DNA of 64,000 nt from Paraburkholderia fynbosensis. Its GTDB lineage: Bacteria > Pseudomonadota > Gammaproteobacteria > Burkholderiales > Burkholderiaceae. Each line of letters starts with the position of its first letter. The first letter of the stretch is position 1. The stretch covers positions 124,001 through 188,000 of the forward strand of contig NZ_CADIKI010000002.1 of the NCBI RefSeq assembly GCF_902859935.1, read 5' to 3'. Below the pieces are notes generated by a model. It did not search any database, was not told where the DNA came from, and saw only the letters and a list, made by a program, of their open reading frames with translations. Positions 11,560 through 22,072 of this stretch are shown here, piece after piece. Made by a program: the position numbers and the translations under genes.

Positions 11560-12420
11560 ATGCAGGTGCAAGACGCGGGTCAGGGAGAAGGGCAGCAGGC
11601 GGGGCCGCAAGCCGGCTTCGCCGTGATCGACTGGTCGAAGCCCTGGTTCGCGCCCTTCGCCGGCCGCGGCCGACGCTGGCAGCAGGCCGCGCTGACGAGC
11701 TACGCCGCGTTGCTCGCCGAAATGAACGCCGATGCCGCCGTAATGCGGCAGACCACGGGGCGCGGCCAGCGCCTCGCGTTCATCGCGCAGGACGATCTGC
11801 CGCCCGGCGCAGCGTACGAAGCGCACATCGCGTCGACCGGCTGCGTGCCGACGCGCCATAACCTGCACGACTTCTTCAACGGCTCGATGTGGTTTGCGTT
11901 TCCGCGCATCAAGGCGGCGCTGAACGCGCGGCAGTCGGCGGCCATCGACGTGTTGGGCGTCGGCCCGACCCGTGGTGGCGTGCGCGACGCGCTGACCTTG
12001 TTCGATGAGAACGCATTGCTGTTCGCGTGTGCCGATCCCGCTTTGAGCGCTGCGCTGCGCGGCTTCGACTGGCGGACCCTGCTCGTGACCCGGCGCGAGG
12101 CGTGGGGTTCGAGCTGCGAGGTGCGCTGCTTCGGCCATGCGTTGCTCGAAAAATTGATCGCCCCGTTCAAAGCCTGCACGGGGCATGCGTGGATCGTCGA
12201 CGTGCCGCCCTCGTACTTCGAATGGAACGCCGCGGCGCGCGATGCATGGCTCGATGAATCGGTCAGCGCAGCGCTGCTCGACACCGACGCGCTGGCGAGC
12301 CGCATGTTCGCACCGCTGCCGGTGTTGGGCATTCCGGGCTGGTGGCCCGAGAACGACGCGCCCGTGTTTTACGACGACGCGTCCGTGTTTCGCGCGGGGC
12401 GGCGCAGCCGTCTGGCCTAG
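11560..12420 (+). CDS. DUF3025 domain protein
   Basis: A 286-residue protein recognised as DUF3025 by the central block RHNLHDFFNGSMWFAFP and the surrounding Trp/Pro-rich text. No signal peptide or membrane segment is visible. It follows pyrC by 11 bases and is probably cotranscribed, though its biochemical role is not known to me. A weak ribosome site precedes the ATG, so the start may be a few codons later. An RNase P RNA gene follows 150 bases downstream on the same strand. Confidence 0.8.
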   Translation: MQVQDAGQGEGQQAGPQAGFAVIDWSKPWFAPFAGRGRRWQQAALTSYAALLAEMNADAAVMRQTTGRGQRLAFIAQDDLPPGAAYEAHIASTGCVPTRHNLHDFFNGSMWFAFPRIKAALNARQSAAIDVLGVGPTRGGVRDALTLFDENALLFACADPALSAALRGFDWRTLLVTRREAWGSSCEVRCFGHALLEKLIAPFKACTGHAWIVDVPPSYFEWNAAARDAWLDESVSAALLDTDALASRMFAPLPVLGIPGWWPENDAPVFYDDASVFRAGRRSRLA

Positions 12421-12570
12421 GCCTCCGAAGGTTTCGTGCGGGTCGTGCCGCACGGCCTACCCTCGCTACGGCGGCCTGTCCGAATCCCACTCTGCCCTTT
12501 TTCTTGGCCATTCGGCTATTTCAACCGTCGAAACGGCTCGTCTGCCGCGCAGGTGTTAAAATCCGCCGCA

Positions 12571-12984
<414 letters not shown>

Positions 12985-12995
12985 CACCCAACAAG

Positions 12996-13028
12996 AAATG
13001 CCGGCGTCCGTGAGGACGCCGGCATTTT
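12996..13028. terminator. Terminator between rnpB and the OsmC gene
   Basis: A 14-bp stem (AAATGCCGGCGTCC with its complement) closes on GTGA and is flanked by A's and T's. It lies 12 bases after the rnpB P1 helix and downstream of the minus-strand OsmC gene, so it probably serves both. Confidence 0.85.
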
Positions 13029-13097
13029 CATTTGCTGCGCGCAATTCGTGCGTAAGGCGGCCGCAGCGGCGCCGGGCCTGGCAGTCCGCTGCCGCGC

Positions 13098-13520
13098 TCA
13101 GTTCGCGACGATGTCGAACGAGTGCGTGAGTTCGGCGGTCTTGGCGATCATGATCGACGCCGAGCAGTATTTGTCGTGCGACAGATTGATCGCGCGCTCG
13201 ACGGTAGCGGGGTTCAGGTTCTTGCCCGTCACGGTGAAATGGAAATGGATTTTGGTGAACACCTTCGGATCTTCACTGGCGCGCTCGGCCTTCAGCGTGA
13301 CCGAGCAGCCGGCGATTTCCTGGCGGCTCTTCTTCAGAATCATCACGACGTCGTAGGCGGTGCAGCCGCCCGTGCCGAGGAGAACCATCTCCATCGGACG
13401 CGGCGCGAGATTGCGGCCGCCGCCTTCAGGCGCGCCGTCCATCGCAACCAGATGACCGCTGCCCGTCTCGGCCGCAAACGCCATCCCGTCCTGCCCCATC
13501 CAGCTTACTTTGCATTCCAT
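13098..13520 (-). CDS. OsmC/Ohr-family protein
   Basis: A 140-residue OsmC-fold protein, a family of thiol peroxidases acting on organic hydroperoxides. Two cysteines are present in the family contexts GTGGCTAYDV and HDKYCSAS. The second is followed by the SIMIAKTAELTHSF end typical of the YhfA-like subgroup rather than Ohr. The ATG at 13520 is chosen over an in-frame GTG at 13532 because GGTGGAG lies 6 bases before the ATG. It is a single gene, convergent with rnpB. Confidence 0.88.
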   Translation of the reverse strand: MECKVSWMGQDGMAFAAETGSGHLVAMDGAPEGGGRNLAPRPMEMVLLGTGGCTAYDVVMILKKSRQEIAGCSVTLKAERASEDPKVFTKIHFHFTVTGKNLNPATVERAINLSHDKYCSASIMIAKTAELTHSFDIVAN

Positions 13521-13819
13521 GCTGTGCTCCACCGCGCTTCGCTAATATCGAGAGGGCATTGTAGCCCGCGCTCTGCGGATCCGCCCGAGGCGACTTGCGT
13601 CGAAACTTATGCGGCATGGCGGCTTGTGTGTTGCAGCGCGGCATGCTCAGCCGGCTCGGGAATTCCCTGACGTGTTTAGGGGTTTTACTCTAGAAGCTGT
13701 TCGCCGGCTGTGGCCGGTAGGACGGCATTAGTATTTGATCTAAAAGGGAATTTGCGAGCGATGAAGGTAGTCGCAGAAAATGTCACAATGTGAAATCGCA
13801 TTTCGCAATGCAAATGTTC

Positions 13820-13848
13820 TTGCGTCGCACAAGGGTGGCTCATATAAT
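13820..13848 (+). promoter_or_regulatory. Sigma70-type promoter of candidate sRNA
   Basis: TTGCGT (13820-13825), a 17-base spacer and a perfect TATAAT (13843-13848). The predicted start is about 13855. No protein gene begins within reach downstream before a terminator at 13913. Confidence 0.75.
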
Positions 13849-13854
13849 CCATTC

Positions 13855-13942
13855 CATCGTTGCAGCAGTTCTGCAACTCCGCTGTCTCCTCCACCTCCTC
13901 CTTTGGTGGATTAAACCCGAACCAATCGTTCGGGTTTTTTTT
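13855..13942 (+). ncRNA. Candidate small regulatory RNA, about 88 nt, anti-Shine-Dalgarno loop
   Basis: Between the promoter above and a strong terminator lie two further hairpins. The first is GTTGCAG / CTGCAAC (13859-13865 with 13871-13877). The second is TCCACC / GGTGGA (13890-13895 with 13905-13910) and exposes the 9-base loop TCCTCCTTT. The tract around it repeats CTCCTCC twice, and CCUCC is the core of the 16S anti-Shine-Dalgarno sequence. This suggests pairing to ribosome-binding sites of mRNAs. No open frame with a ribosome site fits this span. C-rich sRNAs are known in Burkholderia, but I cannot say whether this one is already catalogued. Confidence 0.7.
13913..13942 (+). terminator. 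Intrinsic terminator of candidate sRNA
   Basis: A 10-bp stem (AAACCCGAAC / GTTCGGGTTT) with a 5-base loop runs into eight T's. The complement strand also ends in A-rich sequence but lacks an upstream gene. Confidence 0.9.
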
Positions 13943-14060
13943 CGCCTGCGGCAAGCGCGGACCTATCTCGCGCCAAGGCCAATTCCGGGCGGCAAAGGCT
14001 CGAGATAACCACTGTCGCTGAACGGATCGGCCGCCCGGTTTCGTCAAACTCCGGTACGTT

Positions 14061-14212
14061 TTGACTTGCCGTACGAAATTCCTTTATAATTCAGGGCTTT
14101 TCCGCATCCGCGCCCGCGGAGGAAGAACCAGGGAGAGCCTGCACGCGCCTCGATGCGCACATTACAAGCAGGAAAAAAACACATTGGGCGCAGCAATTTT
14201 TTTGGATCGATC
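14061..14212 (+). promoter_or_regulatory. rplM-rpsI promoter and about 115-nt leader
   Basis: TTGACT (14061-14066) and TATAAT (14085-14090), separated by 18 bases, form a strong sigma70 promoter. The transcript would start near 14097, leaving a leader of about 115 bases before rplM. In E. coli the rplM leader is the site of L13 autoregulation; a similar role here is inference. Confidence 0.75.
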
Positions 14213-14641
14213 ATGAAGACGTTTTCCGCAAAAGCCCATGAGGTGACGCGCGAATGGTACGTGATTGACGCGACGGATAAGGTTCTCGGGCGTGTCGCCA
14301 GCGAAGTGGCACACCGTCTTCGCGGCAAGCACAAGCCTGAATTCACTCCGCACGTCGACACCGGTGATTTCATCATCGTTATCAACGCCGGCAAGCTGAA
14401 GGTCACGGGCAACAAGGCTACTGACAAGAAGTACTATCGCCACTCGGGTTACCCGGGCGGTATCTATGAAACGACGTTCGGCAAGATGCAGGAACGCTTC
14501 CCGGGCCGCGCGCTCGAGAAAGCGGTCAAGGGCATGCTGCCGAAGGGCCCGCTCGGCTACGCGATGATCAAGAAGCTGAAGGTCTACGCTGAAGCAACGC
14601 ACCCGCATTCGGCGCAACAGCCGAAAGCGCTCGAGATCTAA
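14213..14641 (+). CDS. rplM: 50S ribosomal protein L13
   Basis: 142 residues, exactly the usual length. It opens [19 protein letters not shown] and contains [20 protein letters not shown] and YRHSGYPGG, characteristic of bacterial L13. The ATG at 14213 is chosen over an upstream in-frame alternative that would lie in the leader. It binds 23S rRNA early in large-subunit assembly. It is followed by rpsI 11 bases later in the universal L13-S9 operon. Confidence 0.98.
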   Translation: MKTFSAKAHEVTREWYVIDATDKVLGRVASEVAHRLRGKHKPEFTPHVDTGDFIIVINAGKLKVTGNKATDKKYYRHSGYPGGIYETTFGKMQERFPGRALEKAVKGMLPKGPLGYAMIKKLKVYAEATHPHSAQQPKALEI

Positions 14642-14652
14642 GGGGAGCCCAC

Positions 14653-15045
14653 ATGATCGGTAACTGGAATTACGGCACGGGCCGCCGCAAGAGCGCCGTC
14701 GCACGCGTGTTCATCAAGGCAGGCAAGGGCGACATCGTTGTGAACGGCAAGCCTATCGCCGATTACTTCTCGCGCGAAACGTCGCTGATGATCGTGCGTC
14801 AGCCGCTGGAACTCACGAACCACGGCGTTACGTTCGACATCAAGGTCAACGTGACGGGTGGCGGTGAAACGGGTCAAGCCGGTGCGGTTCGCCACGGCAT
14901 CACCCGCGCGCTGATGGACTATGACGCAACGCTGAAGCCGGAACTGTCGAAGGCAGGCTTCGTGACGCGTGATGCTCGTGAAGTCGAACGTAAGAAGGTC
15001 GGCTTCCACAAGGCACGTCGCAGGAAGCAATTCTCGAAGCGTTAA
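14653..15045 (+). CDS. rpsI: 30S ribosomal protein S9
   Basis: 130 residues ending in the [17 protein letters not shown] tail, whose basic end reaches the P-site tRNA. It opens with [14 protein letters not shown]. The ATG follows AAGGGGAG. It is the second gene of the rplM operon, followed by a terminator. Confidence 0.98.
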   Translation: MIGNWNYGTGRRKSAVARVFIKAGKGDIVVNGKPIADYFSRETSLMIVRQPLELTNHGVTFDIKVNVTGGGETGQAGAVRHGITRALMDYDATLKPELSKAGFVTRDAREVERKKVGFHKARRRKQFSKR

Positions 15046-15085
15046 TCGTTTCGAGTGCGAGCCGGCTGCAAGGCCGGTGCGCAGC

Positions 15086-15123
15086 AAAAGCCGCCAACGC
15101 TTTCGCGAAGGCGGCTTTTTTTA
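15086..15123 (+). terminator. Terminator of rplM-rpsI
   Basis: AAAAGCCGCC / GGCGGCTTTT, with a small inner hairpin in the loop, followed by a T-run. Confidence 0.9.
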
Positions 15124-15323
15124 TGTTTTTTTATGGTTATGCGGTCCGGTCTCGTGACAACGGCGTGGCCGCTGGAGCGGAGATTTTCGCCGTTCGGGCT
15201 GGCTGGTGGCGGCAATCGCGCCGGCTGTGCGTGTGCCGCGATGAACCCATTGATTCTGTGGGCTTCAGCACGATATCGAGATCGGCCCTACAATAGCGGC
15301 TAGAAGCTTTTTGGAGAGTTCGA

Positions 15324-15689
15324 ATGAACGCAGTCACCGAAACACCCGTGACCGAGATGCCCGCCCCCTTCGTTTTCACCGACGCAGCGGCTGACAAGGT
15401 CAAGCAACTGATCGAAGAAGAAGGCAATGCGGACCTCAAACTGCGCGTTTTCGTGCAGGGCGGCGGCTGCTCGGGCTTTCAGTACGGTTTTACGTTCGAC
15501 GAAGCCGTCAACGAAGACGACACCGTCATGAACAAGAGCGGCGTCCAGCTGCTGATCGATTCGATGAGCTACCAGTACCTGGTCGGCGCTGAGATCGACT
15601 ATAAGGACGATATCAACGGCGCGCAGTTCGTCATCAAGAACCCGAACGCCACCACCACGTGTGGTTGCGGCTCGTCGTTCTCGGTTTGA
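15324..15689 (+). CDS. erpA: Iron-sulfur cluster insertion protein ErpA
   Basis: A 121-residue A-type carrier that delivers Fe-S clusters to apo-enzymes. The three cluster cysteines are visible: C49 in [12 protein letters not shown], and C113 and C115 in TTCGCGSS at the C-terminus. The ATG follows GGAGAG. It is a single gene between terminators. The position behind rplM-rpsI is the usual betaproteobacterial one for ErpA, which favours that name over IscA. Confidence 0.95.
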   Translation: MNAVTETPVTEMPAPFVFTDAAADKVKQLIEEEGNADLKLRVFVQGGGCSGFQYGFTFDEAVNEDDTVMNKSGVQLLIDSMSYQYLVGAEIDYKDDINGAQFVIKNPNATTTCGCGSSFSV

Positions 15690-15718
15690 TCGCCCTCAGG
15701 CAACAGGTTGTGTAAAAG

Positions 15719-15742
15719 ACGGGGCCTCGCGGCCCCGTTTTT
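15719..15742 (+). terminator. Terminator after erpA
   Basis: ACGGGGCC / GGCCCCGT stem with a TCGC loop, followed by TTTT. It lies 30 bases past the erpA stop. Confidence 0.9.
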
Positions 15743-15771
15743 GATTGTCGGCGCTCCGCACCGCGCTTTAC

Positions 15772-16902
15772 TCATCGCGGATAAGCCGCTCCGAGCACGC
15801 GTTCAGCAGTCGCGCCCGTGACGGCCGGCAAGTTGCCCGGCGCCCGCGCGATGCAGCGCATCGCCAGCCACGCGAAGGCCAGCGCCTCGACCTGGCTCGG
15901 CGGCACGCCGAGCGCGTCGGTCGTCATGACCGGCACGCCGCTCGCGCCGCTGTCCTCCAGCGCCTGCTGCAACGCCTTCAGGATCTCGGGATTGCGCGCG
16001 CCGCCGCCGCAAACATAGACCGCTCTCGCATCCGACGCGTGCCGCTCGATTTCGCGAGCAATCGTCACCGCCGTCAGCGCGACGAGCGTCGCCTGCACAT
16101 CGGCTGGTTCGAGTGTGGAGAACGGCTGGAGTTTCGCGTCGAGCCATTCGGCATTGAACAGATCGCGGCCGGTGCTTTTCGGCGGCTGCTGCGAGAAAAA
16201 CGGTTCGTCGAGCAAGGCGTTCAGCAGCTTGCGATCCACCTGGCCGCCGGCCGCGAAATGGCCGTTCTCGTCGAACGGCTTGCCGAGGTGGCGCTGCGCC
16301 CATTCGTCGAGCAGCGCGTTCGCCGGTCCGCAGTCGAAGCCGCGCACGCTGCCGGTCGCGTTCAGGATCGTGATGTTGCTGATACCGCCGAGATTGCACA
16401 CCACGCGCGTTTCATTTTCCGCCCCGAACACCGTCGCGTGAAAAGCCGGCACGAGCGGCGCGCCCTGGCCGCCGGCCGCGACATCGCGGCTGCGGAAATC
16501 GGCGATCACATCGATGCCCATCAGCTCCGCGAGCAGCGCGGGGTTGTTGATCTGTCGCGTATAGCCCTTTTCCGGCCGATGCCGCACGGTCTGCCCATGC
16601 ACCCCGATCGCACGCACTTCGGCGGCCGAGATGTGGCTGTTGCGCAGCAGTTCATGGCAGCACACCGTGTAACGCGTGGCGAGCGCATTGGCGGCCAGCG
16701 CTTCGCGCTCGATCTCGTTGTCGCCCGGCTGCTGCAGCGCGAAGAGCGCCTCGCGGATGCCCGCGGAGAAGCCGACGAACGCCTCGGCCAGCACCTGCGG
16801 CGGCTTTCCTGCGGCAAACCGGACGGCCACGCCGTCCACACCGTCCATGCTCGTGCCGGACATCAAGCCAAAGTAGATGCCGTCTGCGGGGTCTTGCGCC
16901 AC
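15772..16902 (-). CDS. anmK: Anhydro-N-acetylmuramic acid kinase
   Basis: Phosphorylates and opens 1,6-anhydro-MurNAc during cell-wall recycling, giving MurNAc-6-phosphate. The 376-residue protein has the ATP-binding opening [18 protein letters not shown] and the later blocks [11 protein letters not shown] and [14 protein letters not shown]. The start is a GTG at 16902 preceded by AGGAG with an 8-base spacer. It is divergent from tyrS. The length fits the family (about 370). Confidence 0.95.
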   Translation of the reverse strand: MAQDPADGIYFGLMSGTSMDGVDGVAVRFAAGKPPQVLAEAFVGFSAGIREALFALQQPGDNEIEREALAANALATRYTVCCHELLRNSHISAAEVRAIGVHGQTVRHRPEKGYTRQINNPALLAELMGIDVIADFRSRDVAAGGQGAPLVPAFHATVFGAENETRVVCNLGGISNITILNATGSVRGFDCGPANALLDEWAQRHLGKPFDENGHFAAGGQVDRKLLNALLDEPFFSQQPPKSTGRDLFNAEWLDAKLQPFSTLEPADVQATLVALTAVTIAREIERHASDARAVYVCGGGARNPEILKALQQALEDSGASGVPVMTTDALGVPPSQVEALAFAWLAMRCIARAPGNLPAVTGATAERVLGAAYPR

Positions 16903-17119
16903 GTTGCTGCTCCTGTCGAGGGTTCGATGCGATCCGTTTTAGCAGATTATCGGCGCGAGCGCGGTCCAAATATGAGCGCCACGGCGCTGCCTGTGCGCCG
17001 CACCGCGCACACATCATGCGCTGCGGCCACGTTCCGGGGCTGCTTATGGCCGCGTCGGTGGGCGCGGCGGTCCGTATGTATGGGACAATCTCCCTTTTTC
17101 GCGACTTCACGTTTCCAGC

Positions 17120-18370
17120 ATGAGCACCGAGTCCACCAAGCCCAATCCCGTTGCCGCCTTCCCGATCACCGACGAAGTCCGTCACGCGCTCGCCGTCACC
17201 AAGCGCGGTGTCGACGAATTATTGATCGAAGACGAATTCGCGCAAAAGCTCGCGAAAAGCGCGGCGACCGGCAAGCCGTTGCGCATCAAGCTCGGGCTCG
17301 ATCCGACCGCGCCCGACATCCATATCGGCCACACGGTTGTGCTGAACAAGATGCGCCAGTTGCAGGATCTCGGCCACACGGTGATCTTCCTGATCGGCGA
17401 TTTCACTTCGCTGATCGGCGATCCGTCGGGCCGCAACGCGACCCGTCCGCCGCTCACGCGTGAGCAGATCGAGTCGAACGCGAAGACCTATTTCGAGCAG
17501 GCCGCGCTCGTGCTCGACCGCGACAAGACGGAGATCCGCTACAACAGCGAGTGGTCGATGCCGCTCGGCGCCGACGGCATGATCAAGCTCGCGTCGCGCT
17601 ACACGGTGGCGCGGATTCTCGAGCGCGAAGATTTCACCAAGCGTTTTCAGGGCGGCGTGCCGATCTCGATCCACGAGTTCCTGTACCCGCTGATGCAAGG
17701 CTACGATTCGGTCGCGCTGAACGCCGACCTCGAGCTCGGCGGCACCGACCAGAAGTTCAACCTGCTGGTGGGTCGCGAGTTGCAGAAGCAGTACGGCCAG
17801 GAGCAGCAGTGCATCCTGACGATGCCGCTGCTCGAAGGGCTCGACGGCGTCGAAAAGATGTCGAAGTCGAAGAACAACTACATCGGCATCAGCGAAAAGC
17901 CGACCGACATGTTCGGCAAGCTGATGAGCATTTCCGACGTGCTGATGTGGCGTTACTTCGAACTGCTGTCGTTCCGTCCGATGGACGAAATCGCCGGCTT
18001 CAAAAAAGCGATCGAAGCGGGCCGCAATCCGCGCGATTTCAAGGTGCTGCTCGGCCAGGAAATCGTCGCGCGCTTCCACTCGCAAGCCGACGCCGAGCGT
18101 GCGCTCGAAGACTTCAACCATCGCGCGAAGGGCGGCGTGCCGGACGATATCCCGGCGGTGACGCTCGCGGGCGCGCCGCTCGCAATCGGCCAGTTGCTCA
18201 AGCAGGCCAATCTCGTGCCGTCCACCAGCGAAGCGCTGCGCAACATCGAGCAGGGCGGCGTCAAGATCGACGGCGCGACCGTGTCCGACAAGGGCCTGAA
18301 GGTCGAGGCGGGCGAGTACGTGGTGCAGGTCGGCAAGCGCCGCTTCGCGCGCGTCACGCTGACGGCCTGA
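17120..18370 (+). CDS. tyrS: Tyrosyl-tRNA synthetase
   Basis: Charges tRNA-Tyr. The 416-residue class I synthetase has HIGH at residues 68-71 and KMSKS near residue 249, and a C-terminal S4 RNA-binding domain (about 350-415). The sequence belongs to the TyrZ-like bacterial subgroup, judged by the spacing and the [15 protein letters not shown] block. The dtd gene follows 48 bases later, a sensible pairing because Dtd removes D-Tyr wrongly attached to tRNA-Tyr. Confidence 0.97.
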   Translation: MSTESTKPNPVAAFPITDEVRHALAVTKRGVDELLIEDEFAQKLAKSAATGKPLRIKLGLDPTAPDIHIGHTVVLNKMRQLQDLGHTVIFLIGDFTSLIGDPSGRNATRPPLTREQIESNAKTYFEQAALVLDRDKTEIRYNSEWSMPLGADGMIKLASRYTVARILEREDFTKRFQGGVPISIHEFLYPLMQGYDSVALNADLELGGTDQKFNLLVGRELQKQYGQEQQCILTMPLLEGLDGVEKMSKSKNNYIGISEKPTDMFGKLMSISDVLMWRYFELLSFRPMDEIAGFKKAIEAGRNPRDFKVLLGQEIVARFHSQADAERALEDFNHRAKGGVPDDIPAVTLAGAPLAIGQLLKQANLVPSTSEALRNIEQGGVKIDGATVSDKGLKVEAGEYVVQVGKRRFARVTLTA

Positions 18371-18418
18371 TCGTCCGCTGATGCGTCGAACCCTGCCCCC
18401 TTCGAAGGCGAGCCGCCG

Positions 18419-18877
18419 ATGATCGCGCTGATCCAACGCGTGCGGCGCGCCGAAGTGCGCGTGGCCGACCGGGTGACCGGCGCGATCGACGCGGGTCTGC
18501 TCGCGCTCGTGTGCGCCGAACGGGGCGACACGGAGGCGGCCGCCGACCGGCTGCTTGCCAAGGTGCTCGGCTACCGCGTGTTCAGCGACGCGGCGGGCAA
18601 GATGAACCTCTGCGTGCAGAATCTCGACGGCGCGGGGCGCGCGGGCGGCCTGCTGCTCGTATCGCAATTCACGTTGGCCGCGGATACCAACAGCGGCCTG
18701 CGTCCGAGCTTCACGCCGGCCGCACCGCCGGACGAAGGCAAGCGGTTGTTCGACTACTTCGTGTCTGCCGCGCGCGGGAAGCATCCGATTGTCGAGACCG
18801 GCGAGTTCGGCGCGGATATGCAGGTCTCGCTCGTCAACGACGGGCCGGTCACGTTCTGGCTGCAGACGAACGCCTGA
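18419..18877 (+). CDS. dtd: D-aminoacyl-tRNA deacylase
   Basis: Hydrolyses D-aminoacyl-tRNA (and glycyl-tRNA-Ala), protecting translation from D-amino acids. The 152-residue protein starts [13 protein letters not shown] and contains the active-site motifs [10 protein letters not shown] and [12 protein letters not shown], with the Gly-Pro cross-subunit motif in [10 protein letters not shown]. The length matches Dtd (about 145-152). It lies directly downstream of tyrS on the same strand. Confidence 0.95.
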   Translation: MIALIQRVRRAEVRVADRVTGAIDAGLLALVCAERGDTEAAADRLLAKVLGYRVFSDAAGKMNLCVQNLDGAGRAGGLLLVSQFTLAADTNSGLRPSFTPAAPPDEGKRLFDYFVSAARGKHPIVETGEFGADMQVSLVNDGPVTFWLQTNA

Positions 18878-18991
18878 ACCGGGCATCGTCTCTCCGTCCC
18901 GATGCGCGCCACCGCGCGCGTCATACCCTCCAGCCGTTTTTGCGACAATAGCGGCTCGGCAAAACCGGCGAACGGCGCCCACTTCCATCTC

Positions 18992-19666
18992 ATGACTACG
19001 CAGATCCTGTTCATCCGGCACGGCGAGACCGACTGGAACCGCATCAAGCGCATTCAAGGCCACATCGACATTCCGCTCGCGACGACCGGGCTCGACCAGG
19101 CACAACGTCTCGCGCGCCGCATCGCCACCGAAGCGAAGCAGGGCGCGCGGCTCGACGCGATCTACTCGAGCGACCTGCAACGCGCGCAGCAAACCGCCCA
19201 GCCTATCGCCGCCGCGCTCGGCTTGCCGCTGCAATTGCGCGAGGGTCTGCGCGAGCGCTCCTACGGCGCGTTCCAGGGCCATGACAGCGAGGAGATCGCA
19301 CAACGTTTCCCCGACGAATATGCGCACTGGCAAACCCGCGATCCCGGTTTCGCACCGCCTGAGGGCGAGTCGCAGCGCGTGTTCTACCATCGCGTAGTGC
19401 ACGCCATAGAGCCGCTGGTTGCCGCGCATCCCGGTGGTCGGATCGCCTGTGTCGCGCATGGCGGCGTGCTCGACTGCGTGCGCCGGTTCGCGAGCGGTTT
19501 GCCGCTCGATGCGCCGCGTGACTATCCGTTGCTGAACACGAGTGTGAACGTGGTGAATTTCGACAATGGCGCGGCCGCCATTGTGTCGTGGGCGGACGTC
19601 GCGCATCTCGACGCGCCTGCCGAGGACGATGGTTTCAGAAAGGCAATGCCGCAACCGGGACGGTAA
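18992..19666 (+). CDS. Histidine phosphatase family protein (GpmB-like)
   Basis: A 224-residue branch-1 histidine phosphatase with the phosphohistidine motif IRHGETDWN near residue 10 and the second histidine in CVAHGGVLD. Such proteins are annotated as phosphoglycerate mutase 2 but often act as broad phosphatases; the substrate here is unknown. The ATG at 18992 is chosen because the frame upstream holds no conserved sequence. It is third in line after tyrS and dtd, 114 bases past dtd, so cotranscription is possible. Confidence 0.88.
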   Translation: MTTQILFIRHGETDWNRIKRIQGHIDIPLATTGLDQAQRLARRIATEAKQGARLDAIYSSDLQRAQQTAQPIAAALGLPLQLREGLRERSYGAFQGHDSEEIAQRFPDEYAHWQTRDPGFAPPEGESQRVFYHRVVHAIEPLVAAHPGGRIACVAHGGVLDCVRRFASGLPLDAPRDYPLLNTSVNVVNFDNGAAAIVSWADVAHLDAPAEDDGFRKAMPQPGR

Positions 19667-19778
19667 TTGATGTGACGCGCCGCGGTTTGGGCGGAGCCGT
19701 CCGCCGCAGGCATATTGAGCGGCGCGGTGGCGTACGGATCAGCACGCGCGGGCGCGCGGTGAGGGCGCCGAACTTGCA

Positions 19779-20720
19779 TCAATCAAGCTCGGGCGTGGCA
19801 GCCGCACGACGGCGCGCGCGTTTCGACACGCCATTCACCAGCGCCCAACGGATAACCGGCGCGACGACACGCACACCAGGCCGCGCGAACGTACGGCGCA
19901 GTGCGGCATAGCGTTCGAATCCCAGCATCGACTGCGCCCAGTCCGGCAGAAGATCGACCCCGGCGTTGAGCATCAACGTACCGGCGGGCCGCATCGCGAT
20001 GCTCGGGGCGGGCGCGCTCATCAGAATCTTCACGACTTCGCGGGTGCGCTCGCTGGCCACCAGCGCAGGCCGCATCGCCTGCAAGTAGGTGTCGATCTCA
20101 GCGCGCGAGCGCGGAATGTTTTCCGCGCCAAGCATCTCGGCGATGCGCGCGGCTTCCGCAAAATACTGATCTTGCGCGGCGACCGACAGCAGCGGATCCA
20201 CGTAGCGCAAGTGCGCGGTCATGAAACTCGACACCTCGGCGACATGCACCCACGTCAGCAGCGCGGGCTCGCTCGCGCGATACGGCTGCCCGTCCGGCGC
20301 AATGCCGCTTACGCCGAGGTGAATGCGCTTCACGCGTTCGATCAGCGCTAGCGCATCGTGCCGGTTGCCGTAGGTCGTGCCGGCGATGAAAGTCGCGGTG
20401 CGGCGCAAGCGCCCGAGAATATCGGTGCGGAAGGTCGAATGGTCCCATACCCCGGCGAGCGCCAACGGGTGCAAAGCCTGGAGCAGTAGCGCGCTGATGC
20501 CGCCAGTCATCATCGAGGTGAAATCCGCGTGGACTTTCCAGCAGACGGAGTCCGGCCCGAAGAGGCCCGGGTCGCCCGGTGGCGACGAATAGTCGAGCAT
20601 GGGGCCGCTGCCGCTCGTCAGATGCGTGACGCCGGCAGCCAGTTTCGAACGGAGTCTGCGCGTGAGCAACTGGGCGATTCCACCTGATGAGCCGGAGCGC
20701 CGCGTCGTCTGGTCGGACAT
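19779..20720 (-). CDS. DUF2236 / MpaB-like oxygenase family protein
   Basis: A 313-residue DUF2236 protein. The features are DSVCWKVHADFTSMMTGGISALLLQALHPLALAGVWDHS-type text (given in part), with the conserved His after LLQAL, and a second His in LLTWVHVAE. Relatives include latex-clearing protein and fungal MpaB, haem-dependent oxygenases, but most bacterial members are uncharacterised. No signal peptide is visible. It lies 61 bases downstream of ruvB on the same strand, possibly sharing its transcript. Confidence 0.82.
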   Translation of the reverse strand: MSDQTTRRSGSSGGIAQLLTRRLRSKLAAGVTHLTSGSGPMLDYSSPPGDPGLFGPDSVCWKVHADFTSMMTGGISALLLQALHPLALAGVWDHSTFRTDILGRLRRTATFIAGTTYGNRHDALALIERVKRIHLGVSGIAPDGQPYRASEPALLTWVHVAEVSSFMTAHLRYVDPLLSVAAQDQYFAEAARIAEMLGAENIPRSRAEIDTYLQAMRPALVASERTREVVKILMSAPAPSIAMRPAGTLMLNAGVDLLPDWAQSMLGFERYAALRRTFARPGVRVVAPVIRWALVNGVSKRARRRAAATPELD

Positions 20721-20781
20721 GCTCGGCGGCCTCGTTACGCGCGGCTCAGGGTGCGGCTCACGACGTGCCTCACGACGTGCG

Positions 20782-21846
20782 TCACTGCGCGGCCGAATCC
20801 CACAGACCGGGCAGCGCGCTCGACGCGTCCGGGGCCGCGAGGCCGAAATGCCGGTAGGTGAGCAGCGTGGCGACGCGGCCGCGCGGCGTGCGCTGCAGGA
20901 AGCCTTGCTGGATCAGATAGGGTTCGAGCACGTCTTCGATCGTGTCGCGTTCTTCGCCGATGGCCGCCGCCAGATTGTCGACACCGACCGGGCCGCCGTC
21001 GAACTTGTACAGGATTGCTTCGAGCAGCTTGCGGTCCATCAGGTCGAAGCCGACCGCGTCAACGTCGAGCATCTTGAGCGCGGCGTCGGCCACTTGCGCG
21101 GTGATGTTGCCGTCCGCTTTGACCTCGGCGAAGTCGCGCACGCGCCGCAGCAGACGATTCGCGATACGCGGCGTGCCACGCGCGCGTTTAGCGATTTCGA
21201 AAGCGCCGTCCGGATGAATCTGTGCGTTCAGCAGCGATGCCGAACGCGTGACGATGCGCGCCAACTCCTCGGCGTTGTAGAACTCGAGCCGAGCGACGAT
21301 GCCGAAGCGGTCGCGCAGCGGATTGGTCAGCATGCCCGCGCGCGTGGTCGCGCCGACCAGCGTGAACGGCTGCAGATCCAGCTTCACGCTGCGCGCGGCG
21401 GGCCCTTCGCCGATCATGATGTCGATCTGATAATCCTCCAACGCCGGGTACAGAATTTCTTCGACGACCGGCGAGAGCCGGTGGATTTCGTCGATAAAAA
21501 GGACGTCGTTGGCTTCGAGATTGGTCAGGAGCGCGGCGAGGTCACCGGCGCGTTCGAGCACCGGTCCCGACGTTTGCCGCAGATTGACCCCCATCTCGCG
21601 CGCGATAATGTGCGCGAGCGTGGTCTTGCCGAGGCCAGGCGGGCCGAACAGCAGCACGTGGTCGAGCGATTCGGCGCGGCGCTTGGCGGCCTCGATGAAG
21701 ATTTCCAGCTGGCCGCGGACTTTTTCCTGCCCGACATATTCTTCGAGCTGGCGCGGGCGCAACGCGCGCTCGAACGCTTCTTCGTTCGGCGAGACGGGCG
21801 TGGCCGCGATGATGCGCTCGGCGGCGAGTTTGTCGGTTTCGATCAT
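20782..21846 (-). CDS. ruvB: Holliday junction branch-migration ATPase RuvB
   Basis: The hexameric AAA+ motor that drives branch migration with RuvA. In the 354-residue protein, Walker A GPPGLGKT is at 68-75, Walker B DEIHRLSP follows, and a C-terminal winged helix ends with [12 protein letters not shown]. The start ATG is at 21846. It is downstream of ruvA on the same strand with a 226-base spacer, looser than in many genomes. Confidence 0.97.
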   Translation of the reverse strand: MIETDKLAAERIIAATPVSPNEEAFERALRPRQLEEYVGQEKVRGQLEIFIEAAKRRAESLDHVLLFGPPGLGKTTLAHIIAREMGVNLRQTSGPVLERAGDLAALLTNLEANDVLFIDEIHRLSPVVEEILYPALEDYQIDIMIGEGPAARSVKLDLQPFTLVGATTRAGMLTNPLRDRFGIVARLEFYNAEELARIVTRSASLLNAQIHPDGAFEIAKRARGTPRIANRLLRRVRDFAEVKADGNITAQVADAALKMLDVDAVGFDLMDRKLLEAILYKFDGGPVGVDNLAAAIGEERDTIEDVLEPYLIQQGFLQRTPRGRVATLLTYRHFGLAAPDASSALPGLWDSAAQ

Positions 21847-22072
21847 GCGGGCATTGTACCGCGCGTGGTTCGGTGGAAGGCTGCTGGGGGCGCCGAAGGA
21901 AGTCCGTTTGAAGGGGCCGCTGCAAAACGGGCCCGGAATGGTCAGGCGGCCCGGCTAGCCGTCGATGCTGCCATCTTCGGGGCGAGCCCCCAAGTGCGCT
22001 TTGATCGGAGCGCGAGCGTGCGAAGCCTTACTCATCGAGAGCAGGCCAGGCGCCCGACGCGAAGGCCGTCCA

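Noticed and set aside
13685..14047. Minus-strand frame of 120 codons over the sRNA region
   Set aside because: No ribosome site, no family resemblance, and it crosses a terminator and two promoters of the other strand.
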